Positions 36,701 to 52,100 of a stretch of 64,000 nt of DNA are shown piece after piece. Within the stretch, counting starts at the first letter, position 1. Each line of letters opens with the position of its first letter. The stretch is taken from assembly GCA_963680875.1 (NCBI GenBank), contig OY804588.1, positions 61,824,397 to 61,888,396 of the forward strand, read 5' to 3'. Below the pieces are notes generated by a model. That model was given only the letters and a program-made list of their open reading frames with translations, made no database searches and was not told where the DNA came from. A program made the position numbers and the translations under genes. This DNA is from Bathymodiolus brooksi. Lineage: Eukaryota; Mollusca; Bivalvia; Mytilida; Modiolidae.

Positions 36701-37150
36701 GCCTCGTAACTTAACTAGCACAGGGCCTCATTTGTCCTAAATCCGGCACTGATTTCAGTTGACGGTCAACAGAGCATGTAACAGTTCATTAAAGTTTTTA
36801 GAAGATACAGTAATATATTTGTAACAGATTGCTCAGGACCCATGGACAAATACATTACATTAAGGGACAGGCCATTTCTTTTATGCATGTGTGTGTGGGA
36901 GGGGGGGGGGGGGGGGGGGGAATGCTCCCAACCCCCTCCCACCCCGAAGCCAGAATTTTTTCCACATGTAAAGAAATCAGAATCAGATTATATATGTTTT
37001 TAAAACATTAGATCTGTAATTTTTCTTCAAATGTTGTCAAATATTTCCCATTGAAAACTGCAGGTTATTATATTTTTTTACATCTTTCAGGTCAATGTAT
37101 TTTTCTATAAAATTTGGCGATATAATTTTATTTTCGGGGGAAAAAATATA

Positions 37151-37181
<31 letters not shown>

Positions 37182-40100
37182 ACAAGTTAGACAGTTGTTC
37201 AGTAAGAACCAAGTTTCATTATAACTGTAAATTTTATATGTTGTATTTTTTTTCCGAAATTCTCCTTTTGAATTTCACAGTGAATTTCTCTCTATGTACA
37301 AGAGAAGACAATGACAAAATAGATCCATGCCTCATAGATATTACTGTTATATTTTTCATTTTGTTTGTATTTATTTCTCGTATTGTATTTGTTTGAAGGG
37401 AAAGGGTATTGTGGTGCTTAACGCCACTTTCAAAAATATTTCAGTTATATCGTGGTGGTCAGTTTTATTAGTGGAGTACCTGGAGAAAACCACCGACCTG
37501 TCGCAAGTCACTGACAAACTTTCTCTTTGTATTGTATGACCCATATACGGGTGTATTGACGCAAAAAAAGATTATATACATGTGTACATGTGTGCATGTA
37601 TATAAAAGCTTAAATTTAAAAAGAAAAACAAACATAAGTATTATAGAGAATCGCTTATTTTCAACTTTTAAAAATAATTGTAATTGAAACAGAGTAGATA
37701 ACATCGTCTACAAAATATAAAAAAATACATGTAAGCAGACATGTTATGCAAAAAAATACAATGTGTCAACATCTTCCCACTGTTTAAATGTTGTCCGTTC
37801 CATCGCCATCTTAGACTCGTTTTGACGCTTGGGTAATTATAAAATTTCAAGCGTACTTGACCGAATGTAAAGCTATTGTATTTCTTCTAAAGACAGTGTG
37901 TAAATAGTAAAATTGTGACAATTTTGTCCGAACCCCCTGCTGTAAGGCCGAAGTAGTGGAAAAAATACGAAACAATAGAGGATTATATTACCACTGTCGG
38001 GGCCAAGGCCTCAGGGTAAGATTAGTTATTGTCTATGGTTAGACCTCGGTGGGACTTGGCCAGATTATCAAAGCCTTATTTTGAGTTTTTCTGGAGGTGT
38101 GTGAAGTAGAATAAGGTTTGAATACGTGGTAGAAAATATAGAACAAATTTGGTAAACTTTCTCACGTTAATCAGAAAGATATACTTTAGTGACAAGTGAG
38201 AGAAAAAAAACTTTTAAAACATCTTGCAAATGAGACGAATCATGGTTAATATGATGTTTTATTCACTAAATATTTTTCTCTCAAAAATATGAATTATTTT
38301 ACAGTAATTTCTACCACTTTCTTGATTTTTTTATCAATTTTTTTTATTTAAAAGAGATTCAATTATTAATCAATTATCAGGAAAAAAAGGTAGAAAATTG
38401 TGATCTTGAAAAGATATAACTATTTAATAAAAATCGACATAAAACATATCGACTTATTTTTAATATTTTAGGGGAAAGTATGCCCTTTTGCCTTTTTAAA
38501 AATATCCAACTTGCATACATGTGTGTCTGTTTTCTTATCAACAAAATCATGTTTGACAGGTGTTATTCATTTTAGATGCCACGCATCCGTCCAAAATCGT
38601 CATCTTGAAAATAAAATGGACATAATTTGTCCATATCAACCATAATTAAAACGAAGCAAATGTTCCCTACCTATTAAACCCAATATGGCACGCGCACCGA
38701 CATTTCATAAATTTGTAAGATTTGATAATTGTACAAATTGGCAGTTTTTATGACCTTGGTATCTTTGATTTCTCAAGACAATTGACATCTTGGAATTTTG
38801 TCCTAACTTTGACTAATCACCAACACTCGGCAGAGAAACACAAGTGCTCACAAGAACTACATTTTTCTTTTTAATAAAATTCCATTTATCTGGAATGTTA
38901 ATGTTTATTTCTCCGAATTTATTGATGATAATGCCTAAAATAAAATATTGTTTACCGTTAACCTACCTATCCATGGACCCCCCATCCCCCAACAAAAACA
39001 AAACAAAAACAAAAAACGCAGAAACGCAATTTTCAATAAAAAATAATTTTACTATTATTTTACCTCGTTTTTTTTAATTAAAAAAAAATCATTTTTCTTA
39101 AACAGCAAACCAACAATATCTTACTATGTCTAACATAAGAAAAACAGTTTCGAATATTGTAATAATGAAAAGTTTGAAACAACTGATTAACTGAATTTTA
39201 GTCTTTAATGAATGCCCAAAAAAAATTTGGACTAATATTTATGTTCTGTTGTGTATATTTTTCACAATCAAAGTTATTGGTTTTTTTTTTATTAATAGAA
39301 AGGTTCGAATTACATGCGAAACGCATGTCTTTGAAATAAATAAGTGTCAGAATATCCCGAGAGAGTCGTACATTTGTGCATTTTGTCTTGAAAAAACCCC
39401 GACTAGAACTCTAGAATGCGCATCTCTTTGTAAAAAGAAAAAAAAATGTCGCAAATTATTTAACTAACTCGTTGTATCTGGACTGTCGTTTTCAATTTTC
39501 ATCCAATCCGTTCAAGTGTATTCGATTATGCATAAAAACAAACAAATATTATCAGACAGCTATATAAAATCCCGATTTGATTTTTCATAATCGCGTAAAC
39601 TACAAAGGCCGGGATCGTTTCCAATTATGGTTCTTTTCACAAAAACTGATCACTTATTTAAACAGTAGAGAATAAGGTCATAGAATTGTAAATTGATTCC
39701 CATCATGCATTATCATTTGCGCTATTTCTATTAATAGTCAATTTCCGTCAATCAATTTTCATTAATTTATATCGATTAGGGGGAGGAGGATCATATACTG
39801 CAAGATGACTTAGCGTATGTTTAAGTGCCTATACGATACTGGAATTATCTTGTGAGTTTTTTCTTCTTCTAAATTTGCAAAAAATATTCAAGAAAAAAAT
39901 GAAAACTCGATCGAAACATGAAATAAACATTATTTAAAAAAAACAACAATACCGTAATACATCAGGAAAAATGATATAAAATAACGAACTTTCAAATCTA
40001 ACTAAGAGTGTTATACAATCTAACTGGAAGTTACCCCCCCCAAAAAAAACCAACAAATTGTGGGCAAATATTTTTTACATGTGAAAAACAAAGCGCTACA

Positions 40101-43100
40101 TTTTGTTTGAAATACGATCTGCATATTTCGCCTTGCATAAATATTATGATAACAATTTTTTTTTAAATATATATATAAAAGAATATAAAAACGAGAATAA
40201 AAGATTATTACAAATAGATTCTTAAATAATCTCAGTATCAAAAATAGTTGAAGCTTATCTTATTTGATGAACTCTATAAGATAGGATGTGATGACAGTAA
40301 ATGACGCGTTACGTTATAAATAACACCGAATTCTACCTTACGTATTTCTTACGTTAAATTAATCATTAATCTGCAGATAAAACAGAGGTCGTTAATTTTC
40401 CATTTAAATGTAATTTGTGTTACAGTTTCCACATTCACATTTCATGACCCGTAAATACGCAAAGCGCGAGCGGGGAATTTTGAATTATATTGAAAAAAAT
40501 GCATTTGCAAAAAGTTGATTTTTTTGACCAGAAAAAAAAAATGTTCACGCTATTTCATATAAGACAGACATGACCTAGTTTCTGACCTTCTTTGGAAAAT
40601 CTTTCAACAATTACAATATTTTACATAATTTTAGAAATCAAACATGTTCGTCCTAAAAAAGTGTTCTGGCAGCAAAGGACATAAAATGTTTAAAAAAAAG
40701 TAATGCTTGTAACGTGAAATAACCATAAACCAAAATATACAATATTGGTTTATTTTAACTAAATGTCTGCAAAAATCAACAAAAAAGCAATAAAATCTCA
40801 GTGAAAATATTAAACCTGAGATCAGTTTTGGTATTAACATACGCAAAATCTGGTTTAAGTACCATAGTAATGCAATATATATCATAATTTAGTAGCTAAG
40901 GATAATATTTGTTTAACTTATAAAATATTCAATAACAAAATATACAGCAAAATTTATTTGTTATTTTAAACACAAAAATATCTCGTCTTGGATAAAATTT
41001 AGAAATTTGATGAAATCTTTATCAAAAAGCACACGCAATCCTTAAAATCTAAAAATTTTATCAGAAACAAAATAGTCGACTGATTATGAGTTACATGTTT
41101 TAAGTAAACTTACACAAGTCTTAAAATAACAAAATATATGTCATCCAGGTACGCCGTAGATATTTTAAAAGAGTTAACGGATACACCGTGACACTGGGTT
41201 ATGCTTATCTCCCCAGAAAAGATATCAAGCAAAATAATTTATTTCAAATATACAAGAATTTAACTTATTTTGTTATTGGTTTCCATTTTTTGAAACGTCT
41301 TGGCCAATCTCTTTCGAACGCTACACCATGATCGTATCATATAGGTTGGATTTACAACTACATATGCAATCAATGCCTATCACCACTAAAGTTGTGAGTT
41401 CGAATCTCGATCAGGGCGGAAGACACATATACATGACCGCATCATTTCACTATAAGACGGGAGATGGTATCTATAAAACTATTTGAACCCCGCCACTTTT
41501 TATTGAAGTGCCTGTATACCAAACCAGGAGAGTGAGCGGTCATTTGGTGTATCGATTTTCTCTGTTTCTACAATTTTCCGACTCGGGATTTTGGATCTGT
41601 TCCGACGGTGTGGTATTTTGTGTTTTTGATATACGACTTAACACTAAATTATACATGTATTTAGAAATTTGACCAGAGTTATTGAATTTGAACTAAAAAA
41701 AAAATTGTTTTTCCTATGTCGAACAAAGCAAGAAATACACAGAAGTATTATGTATGGCATCGCTAAACCAAAAGCAATGTTTTTTATAATCACCTTAGAC
41801 ATAATCGAGTTGTCCTTTTCTCTTTTAAATTGTGTTAAATGTTAGCAAGATTTAAAAATTTTAATTTTAATTTTTTTTTTAATTGTTTAAGAGGTTTTCG
41901 ATGGTTTCAGACAATATATTTATGGAAATACTCAAATATGTAGTTCTGGTTTCAAGAAATTTATTCAATAAAGATTAACCCACTGAATTAACTGCCTGTC
42001 ATTGTTATGTATATGTGCAGTTTCAGAATTCCAATGCATCTTTCCAAAGAAGATTGATGCAATGACACTTAAACAAGAATTACTGCACGGGTCTATATAT
42101 AAAGCATTTCAGTCAAATCCTCCTAGCTCTTCTCTGAATATTACATTCACTCAATTAAACGAGGGCACTTATTATTTTCGGCAATGATTAATGAACCTCT
42201 GTTGACATTTCGACGTTTACCGGGAATGCGCGATCTGGTCGTTCATATCACTCGTCACCTTTCAAACCTCATTGGTATGAAGAGAAAGCTTCCGAATATT
42301 AAACCTGACGAGATGATCTGTCAAGAAAGTCTTCCGAGTGATATCGCTTCTCTTCAAACATTCTAAACTGTTGCGACAATTCGTTTTCATGTCATGAAAT
42401 GTTTCTTCAACTTGTTTATTTTAAGTTCCCAAATAAAATAAACTTGTAACAGTTGTTTTAAATATTCGTGTTCAAACAAACGCTTGAACCAAGCGCGTGT
42501 AGAATTACAAAGAAAAATACCAAAAAGATATATGCTAGTAATTGTTTACCATTAAACAGTGACTGTCACACGATTGTATTGAAATTATGTATAAACTTAC
42601 CCATTCCCGGAGGACAAACATCGCCGTCTGGTAGGTGGTTTTTCCGTTTCCTCGGTCGTCCCTTCTGTACGGTTCCTACGCCGTTGTAAAATGGTAAATG
42701 CCCTTCCGGGTGACAGGATAAATCGTCTGCTATACTTTGAAAATATTCTCCTTGGAATAATAATTCGTAGTCATTTCGACAATAAATAAGATTCTCTTTC
42801 ATTCCAAATTGGTCTCCCGTTGAAAGTGGTTTATGACAAGATGAACACGTGAAACAAGAAATATGGTAGACTAATTCCCGCGCTTTCATGACAAGTTCGT
42901 TCGCTGCAATTCCCTGATGACATCGCGCACATCTCTTCACTCCAAATCGCCTGAAAAGTGAAAATTCACAACAAGATTAAATGATATGGATTTTTATTGT
43001 AAATACTTTGAAATAATTAGATTCATAATACTGGGTTTTCCTCTAATGTCTAACAGATTTTTCACCCGTTAACAAATAAAAAAAAGTAATGCAATACTTT

Positions 43101-46100
43101 TTTTTTCTTTTTTGTGGGGGAGGAGGGGGGGAGGGGGCACGATTAGATTAAATTTCCTGTTATTATTTATAACCGTCATAAATTAGATTCAGTGCTTCGT
43201 CTTAATGAAACTGTGCATCATCACCTGTGATATGTTTGTTTGTTTGTTTGTTGATGGTGTTTAACGCCACTTTCAATAATATTTCAGTTATATCGTGGCG
43301 GTCAGTTTTATTGGTGGAAGAGATTCGAACTCACAACATCAATGGTGATAGCCAACTACCATACGATCACGTCCACGACGGCCCCTCACTTGTACTATTT
43401 GGAACGGAATTAGCTGTTCAAAATAAAGGGTAATTAATTGACTTAGATGATTCTGAAAAATAAAATACATTTTATGTCCTGGACACGTGTTTCTGCACAG
43501 TGTCAGATTGGAAAAAAATACATTCTGTAAATGATATACAGAAATGCATGGATTTGAAATGTATAGGTCCAATAAAAGTGATGTTTTAAATTCAAAACAA
43601 AACAATTTATATGTTTATAAATATTTTGTTTATTAATATTAGTGAGATATGAACGGAATAAAATGCTACTTCATTATAAGCAAATATTCACAATAAATGA
43701 GATCGTTAAACGAAATATGGAATTTTATATTTCAATAGCACATATATTGAACGAATGTGGCTACGTTTTATATAATGTCAATTCAGTACATTTGTATATT
43801 TATTAAATGAATTTGCCTTTAATTAACAAATGACTAAGTACAAATTAAAATTTTTAGCATATCTCCTAAAAATATTTTTAGCCTATACGTTTGAAAACCT
43901 GTCTTTAACTCAGTTGGGAAGCTTTTTATAGTGTCCGGAAATCTTACGATACGCCCTGAAAGGAAACGACGAAAAAACGGCTTTGTCATGAATCATTTTA
44001 AAGAGTCGACCACCCTGTTTGTATCACAGCTGACTAATTTCATTCTTTTAACAATTTTATACGAGTTTGCTAAAATTATTTATTTTATAATTATATTGAA
44101 AAAATCATTTAAAAATATCATGACACTTCAATAGTAAATAATAATTTAATTTATAATTAATTTCATATTTAACTAAACATGCGTAAAAGACGCAATTCGA
44201 ATGTACCCTTCTAAAATATACGCATATAAATATTAATATTCATACACCCCTTCCTCCTGGTTAAGAAATGCCTGAGTATCGGATTTGAGTTCGAGTCAAA
44301 GCACAGTTATGGACCGTTCAAATGAACAATGTCTTAATTCATTCAAAATGAGCATTGTATTTTACAAAAGAATTCTCCCCCTAGAAAACCCAATTTTCAC
44401 AAAAACAGATAATACACATGAATCAAATGATCAATGAACATCCAATTCAATACTGAGTCAACTGCAAAATACCCACCCTTACAAGACGTTGTTTTTTTTA
44501 AATGGCCACCCTTAATTATACAAGACATTGTTTTACAAAATGGCCACCCTTAATTATACACGACATTGTTTTACAAAATGGCCACCCTTATTTATGCAAG
44601 ACATTGTTTTACAAAATGACCACATATAATTATACAAGACATTGTTTTACAAAATGGCCACCCTTAATTATACAAGACATTGTTTTGTAAAATGGTCACC
44701 CTTAATTATACAAGACATTGTTTTACAAAGTGGCCACATATATACAAGACATTGTTTTACAAAATGGCCACCCTTAATTATACAAGACATTGTTTTACAA
44801 AATGGCCACTTTTAATTATGCAAGACATTGTTTTACAAAATGGCCACCCTTAATTATACAAGACATTGTTTTACAAAATGGCCACCTTTAATTATGCAAG
44901 ACATTGTCTTACAAAATGGCCACCCTTAATTATACAAGACATTGTTTTAGAAAATGGCCACCCTTAATTATACAAGATATTGTTTTACAAAATGGCCACC
45001 TTTAATTATACAAGACATTGTTTTACAAAATGGCCACCTTTAATCATACAAGACATTGTTTTACAAAATGGCCACCCTTAATTATACGAGATATTGTTTT
45101 ACAAAATGGCCACCTTTAATTATACAAGACGTTGTTTTACAAAATGGTCACCCTTAATCATACAAGACATTTCTTACAAAATGACCACCCTTAATTATAC
45201 AAGACATTGTTTTACAAAATGGCCACCCTTAATTATACAAGACATTGTTTTACAAAATGGCCACCCTTAATTATACAAGACATTGTTTTACAAAATGGCC
45301 ACCTTTAATTATACAAGATATTGTTTTACAAAATGGCCACCTTTAATTATACAAGATATTGTTTTACAAAATGGCCACCCTTAATCATACAAGACATTGT
45401 TTTACAAAATGGCCACCCTTAATTATACAAGACATTGTTTTACAAAATGGCCACCCTTAATTATACAAGACATTGTTTTACAAAATGGCCACCCTTAATT
45501 ATACAAGACATTGTTTTACAAAAAGGCCACCCTTAATTATACAAGACATTGTTTTACAAAATGGCCACCCTTAATCATACAAGACATTGTTTTACAAAAT
45601 GGCCACCCTTAATTATACAAGACATTGTTTTATTGTTGAATTTTCCAATTGTTAATGCTAAATCAGATAATCCATTACTTATAACCAAAAAATTAAAAAT
45701 AAAGCATTTGCTAAAATATCGATTGAATGCAACGTTTGAAGTATCCCTGCTTAATGAGAATAATGTTGGTGCTCTTATAATCTCAACTGAATTCTACTTC
45801 GTATATCATTCTAGGTTTTGTTTTACGACTCCTATTTTATGACTGTGTTATAGCTTTTTCTATTATTCCCAGAGATCGAAAACAAGCCCACATACTCCTG
45901 CAGTTCATTAACATCGTACTTTGTCTGGAAACACTTCATTTCCAAACGAGGGGAGTGAAAAGGGGCGTGATTTTACGCACGTGTCCGCTTCTTGCGATTT
46001 TTTTTTATGACGGTAGTGAGGTCACTTTCGACATTTTAAGTTTTCTTTTATTTTTACAACTTTTGTTTTTGAAGAAATATGCAAAGAAATTCGAATATGA

Positions 46101-49100
46101 ACATTTACATCTGGCAAATTCTAATTTCAAATACGTAGGCCGAACAGAGACGTCATCTGTTCCGGGTTTGGCAGACCATCTGGTCAGTGCTGTATTGTTC
46201 TTTCCACTGGAATGCCTTTATATTACTCTGATTAATGTTTAGTTAAGTATAAAACTATGTTCATCATATTACTTAAAAACTTCACAGTCTTTGATCTTTG
46301 ACCTCTAATGAAATTAAAGAATTCCACTGATTCAGATCCGTCCGTTTTGAACATCTGTGAAGGTTGTTCGTCTGTTGTTGCATTTGGTGGGCTTATCGGT
46401 CAAAAATATTATACAAGTAGTTTTAAGGTACATTTTTTTCGCTTCATAATAATTTAAATTTATTAAAAATTACGTTAACAAAAAACAATTATAGAGAAAC
46501 ACGGACAGTGCTAATGATATTGAAGTGCATATGCAGCAATTTCTTCCAGAAAAAATGATTTTTTTTCAAAATTGAAAGCCAGTGTGGCTATCTGTTGTTC
46601 GTCTGTTGTTGCATTTGGAGGGCTTATCGGTCAAAAATATTATACAAGTAGTTTTAAAGTACATTTTTCCACTTCATAATAATTTTAATTTATTCAGAAT
46701 TACGTTAACAGAAAACAATTATAGAGAAAAACACGGGCAGTGTTAATGATATTGAAGTGTATATGCAGCAATTTCTTCCAGAAAAAATGATTTTTCAAAA
46801 TTGAAAGCCAATGTGGCTATCTGTTGTTCGTCTGTTGTTGCATTTAGTGGACTTATCGGTCAGAAATATTATACAAGTAGTTTAAAGTACATTATTTTCG
46901 TTTTATAATAATTTAAATATATTGAAAATTACGCAAACAGAAAACAATTATATAGAAACACGGGCAGCCCTAATGATATTGAAGTCTATGAAGCTTCCCA
47001 AAAAAAATTATGTTTCAAAATTACAGGACAATGTGGCTATCCAATAGAAATTTTTATTTTTGGTTCAAAGGTCATCAACTATATGTTGTGTCCCATTGGT
47101 TCCTGGTTTTCTATAGATATATATACGCTATCAGCTCAGCTATCATTACGCCAGAATTGCAGAAAAAAATTATTAAATTAATAGAAGAAACTAGAAAAAT
47201 ATTGATATTCTCCTTAATATGTTTCTGTTTCGTAGTATAAAAACATATAATATAGCGACTGTTATTGTCATATCGAGATGTAACGCACTGAGGTACCCTC
47301 TCACTCTTGTTACTGCTAAAACAATCTTCCCTGCAATCATCGGTTCATCTGAGTGCTGCACTTAGGTTCGATTTCTTTACCAACTGACAAAACCAAAGAT
47401 TTAAATCATGCGAATGAAAAATCAAGTTTCAAATGACATTTTCAAGCTCAGTTTCGCCCCATGCCATTTTCCCGCCAATGAATTCGAAGTATTTTCTGTC
47501 AATAATAATATTCGGTGTATTCCTGCAATTGTGATTGTGTTAAAAATATTGATATAATCTATTTGGAAAATGGTTAAAAAAGCAGGAAAATGACGAAACG
47601 GTTCGTCAGGGTTGGTGGTCTGGAACGGGAGAATTATTACTAAATATTTTTGTAATAATTTCAGAAATGACAGATTAGCACCTAGCAGTAGCGAAATCAA
47701 ATAGCATATCATATCGTGAGTGAATTTTTATCAATTCATGCTGAGTTATGGATCAAGAATATTTCGAAATTCATAATTGAAAATGTTGAAAAACTAGAAA
47801 ACTTGGTGCCAATGGCCACACTTGACTGATACTAGATATTCCCAAATTATTGGAAAAGGGATAATTTTACATTTCTTTTTGATAAGAACCCTAACATTTT
47901 TTGTTTTTATAAATTAATATATGTTTATCAAGACAAATTATTATACAAAAAAGATATATGTTATAGATATCTGTTTTTTCTAATTAAACATAATATTTTC
48001 GTGAAGTAATCTTAGAGTAACAGAAAAACTGTGTTGTTTTTTGGTTTAGGTTTATGCTGTTTACTGCAACTTTTAACAATATTTCAGTTATATCATGGCG
48101 GTAAGTTTTATTGCTGGAGGAAACCAGAGTACCTGGAGAAAACCACCGACCTGTCGCAAGTCACTGACAAACTTTATCACATAATGTTGTATCGAGTTCA
48201 CCTCGCCATGAATGGGATTCGAACCCACAACTTTAGTGGTGATAGGCACTGATTGCAAAGGTCGTAGTAAATCCAACTACCATGCGATCACGACCACGAC
48301 TGCCCCCATATTCATATAACTATCGTAATCCAGAGGTGATATATACTATATACAAATGGACATTCGATGATCCTCGAACACATCAGATATGTCACTCGTC
48401 ACAACTCGGCTGATTCCATACGAAAGTTGGTATTGTTGTTTAACCCAAAGTGAACTGTTGTTCAGCTATATCATGGCGAGAACAAGTTACATTTCGATGA
48501 AATGACGATGTCCATTTTGTACTAGACCACCACGCTTATACTCTTGAGTCACCGAGTTTCAAGTCTGTTGAAACGGTCGGAACTGACAACTAATTACTGC
48601 GTTGCGTCAAGTATCTGAAAGGTTGGGTTTTTTGCGACCTATATTTAACAAATTGACATATCTATGATGATTTTACCTAGACCTGACGAGCATTGTTTAT
48701 ACCGGAAGTGTAACTTGGAATTTTTCTTAAGCTCAACCGGAAGTTAAATGGAAACCGAAAGGTTGGTAGAAGATGTAAGAACAACATTGTAATATTCATC
48801 TCCCAAACAAACCTTACGTGGATATACAGAAAGTTGTTATTGAATATGTAAAGGCAGATTAAACAAGGTAAGGTCTACATCCCAAACTCCCACTAGAAAC
48901 CAAAAAAAAAGGGGGCGACCTTGTAAAGTTAAATTTCCGTCGGTAAAGTCAAGTACAGGGGCGGATCCAGGGGGGGGGGCGCACCCGGTGCGCCCCCCCC
49001 CCCCCCCCCTAAAATTGGAAAAAATATGATTTGTTGGCGTAAAATCGTGATTTTTCACACGAAATACCCCAACAATTTTTTTAAGTGCGCCCCCCCTAAC

Positions 49101-52100
49101 TTGAAATCCTGGATCCGCCCCTGAAGTACGTATTTATTCATTCAAATTGTCAAGGGAGAATATAAAACATAAACCATTTACCTCGTGGTGGGGTATAGTA
49201 TTTAATTTTCAAGGCAAAAGGATGACTAATGGGCATATACAATTTTTTTGCAAAATATCAATGGTTCATGTGGTTGAATTTTGTTAATAGTGCTAACTCA
49301 GTGAAACAACAGACCGCGGCCGGGTAGACATTTCACTCCACTCGAACGCATTATCCTGATTCCGAGCCAACCAGTCTTTGTCCTTTCTCCTTAATGCTAC
49401 GGAATTGGTGGAGAAATGAGAAATATCAATGGTTTGATCCGACCGCGGGACTCGAACCCACGATCTACCGCATTCGGGGCGATCGCGCTAACCATTACAC
49501 CACCAATGCGGTTATTATCATACTGAACTATTAATATCTATATCTAGGTATATATATCGATAATTTACCCCCTGAACGATCACTAACAAAGTTCAAAGTT
49601 CAAAAGTTTTATTTAAAGTCGATACAACGAATTGGCATGCGAGCGAGTCAGTGATTGTCCACTCTAACGTATGAAAAACATTCTTCGCGCTCTTATTGAA
49701 GACCATGCATCTTATTCTTAGCTGTCATGCATCTCATTATTACCGACCTGCCAACACATTATTAACTACCATGTACCATATTATTAACAGTTCCAAATTA
49801 TTACGTTGTTACAATCGTGTATCCCATTATGTTCTGTAAAACGAAACGATCTTGCAGCGTGTAAAATGTAAAGGTATTTACTGTCAACTATAGTAAGGTA
49901 CTGGTATATGCTGGTGGAACTATTTTTGTAATTTCATGTATTTGATCTGACCATTTCATCGTGCATGTTTGCATTGACCCTTGTTGCCCCTCTCCCCATC
50001 TGCAATTTAGTCTCCCCCTTTCTATAACAATTAAATTTAATATTGATTTACATCTCTGCATTTGTTAGCTCACTGAAACAACAATCTACATATAAACATT
50101 TCGCTTCACCCGGACACATTATCCTGCTTCCGAAGCAACCAGTATTTGCTCTTTCTCCTTAATGCCGTGTTCTTAGTGGAAAAGCAGCAAATACCATATT
50201 TCAAAGTTTTTGATTTGACTCGCCGGTGCTCGACCCACGATCTATCGAACACGCTCCTCAATGCAACGTGCTTAAGAGGAGAAGCAGCGAATACCAATTC
50301 TATAGTCTTTGATTTGACCCGACCGGGGTTCGAACCCACGATCTACCGTACTCGAGGAGAGCACGCTTCTCAATGTTGTGTGCTTAGAGGAGAAGCTATA
50401 GTAACTACGAATGTATATTCTTTTGTTCGATTCCTAGACTTGCAAAAATACTTTTTTCTATAATAAAAATAAATGTCTTCTCAAGAATTGTGTTCAAATA
50501 AACGAATGTATAACCTAACAAATTGAATTCTTTAGTAAGTTTAATATAGACCAAGGTTGAGAGGTTTAAATCTCTCTAGATATTCAAAAATATCTGCATA
50601 GTGCTAACACAAGTACATCAGGGATCGAATTTGTTGATTTTAAAGATTAAAGACTTTTTATAAATACTTCATCTAAAGATTTTGACGGAAATATATTTAT
50701 CTACGACACGAAAAACTATAAAACTATCTTATTTCTTTACTTTCCTCTTGAGAACTATAAAAAAAATAAAAGTCGCCTTGCTAAACCTCACACATTTAAC
50801 TGACTGTGTGTTCTCTAGTGAGTAATGTATACTCTGTTTAATCACTGTTGATAGATATATATACTACATTTGAAAGTATGAAAAATATATTTTTAATTCT
50901 AAATTCGTCCATTTTTAAACACGGTTAGACTCTTGCATATAGTATACCCTTGTGTCTAAATTCCAAAACCCGACAATATAACTGAAATATTTTTGAAAGT
51001 GGCGTTAAGCATCATAAACCTAACCTAACCTAAATTTCGGAGCCCAATTTATACTTACATCGTTATTACATACATTTGTACTTTTATAATAGATAAATAT
51101 ATTTGGCCACTGAGTTTAAACACACGGTTGAAACCACATGTATACAAGGGCCTCCAAGATAAATTTTGCAAGGCGGAACAATACTGCTTTGGGGCCCGGT
51201 GACAGGCTGAAACTTCTCTCAATATTGAGGATTTGAGGTCCAATAAAACCACTGGTAAACTTTCATAATTGCTTTATTTCCTGTGCAGCAGAATGTCAAG
51301 ATAACATATATATGTACTTTATACAAAGCAGTGACAAACATAATTCAGAAGTCTAAGTGAAATTTACCCAAAAATATTAAAAAAAAAATAAATAAAAAAA
51401 ATAAAACTTCTATGGCTAAGGCTATGGGCCCTTCAGAGATTCACAGGCTCCTTTTTGGCCCAGGATCAATGTACCGGATGAACTCCACCTCTCATGGGGC
51501 CTGCCTGTATTCATGACACAATCATCTTCGTGGGCAAAAATTATGAAATTTATTTACCACAAAATGTTCCTCGATACATTGTGTACATTATAATATGAAA
51601 ACTGTAATTATATACATGTATGTCAATTTATGATTTCTCCGTAAAACTAGCTTAACCCCGCCACTTTTTATTGTTGAAGTACATGTACCTGTATCAAGCC
51701 AGCGATGATATATTTGTGTCTTAGTGGTATCAATTTTTGCGTCTTTCTACGATTTTTTTTAGATTTTGGAACTGTTCTGACGGTGTGATATTTAATATTT
51801 CTTTCATTTACTGCTACCATTTTGTCAACCTTCACTATGAAAACAGAGTTACAGGAGAAGCAAAATGAATATGTGGAGTTTTAAAGGGAGATAATTAGAT
51901 GCTGTCGAAATTTGTTTGGGATTTCACATAGTCCGACTACACATACATTTATTTGCTTACAATCTGACCACCACACAGAATATAATTTGGATAAAACATG
52001 AAGATATATATTTTTTTTTATCATAAATGAAAAAAATATATATGTATATGAGTTTCCATGGTAACTGGTAAAATTTATTTCAGAATTAAGGATATAAACT

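Noticed and set aside
42002..42366. Two adjacent plus-strand frames near the LIM2 exon
   Set aside because: They run opposite to the gene, have no recognisable domains and are separated by a stop. Kept only as a possible non-coding conserved patch.
44480..45632. Repeat array as spacer-bearing system
   Set aside because: Units abut directly with no unique spacers, so it is a satellite.
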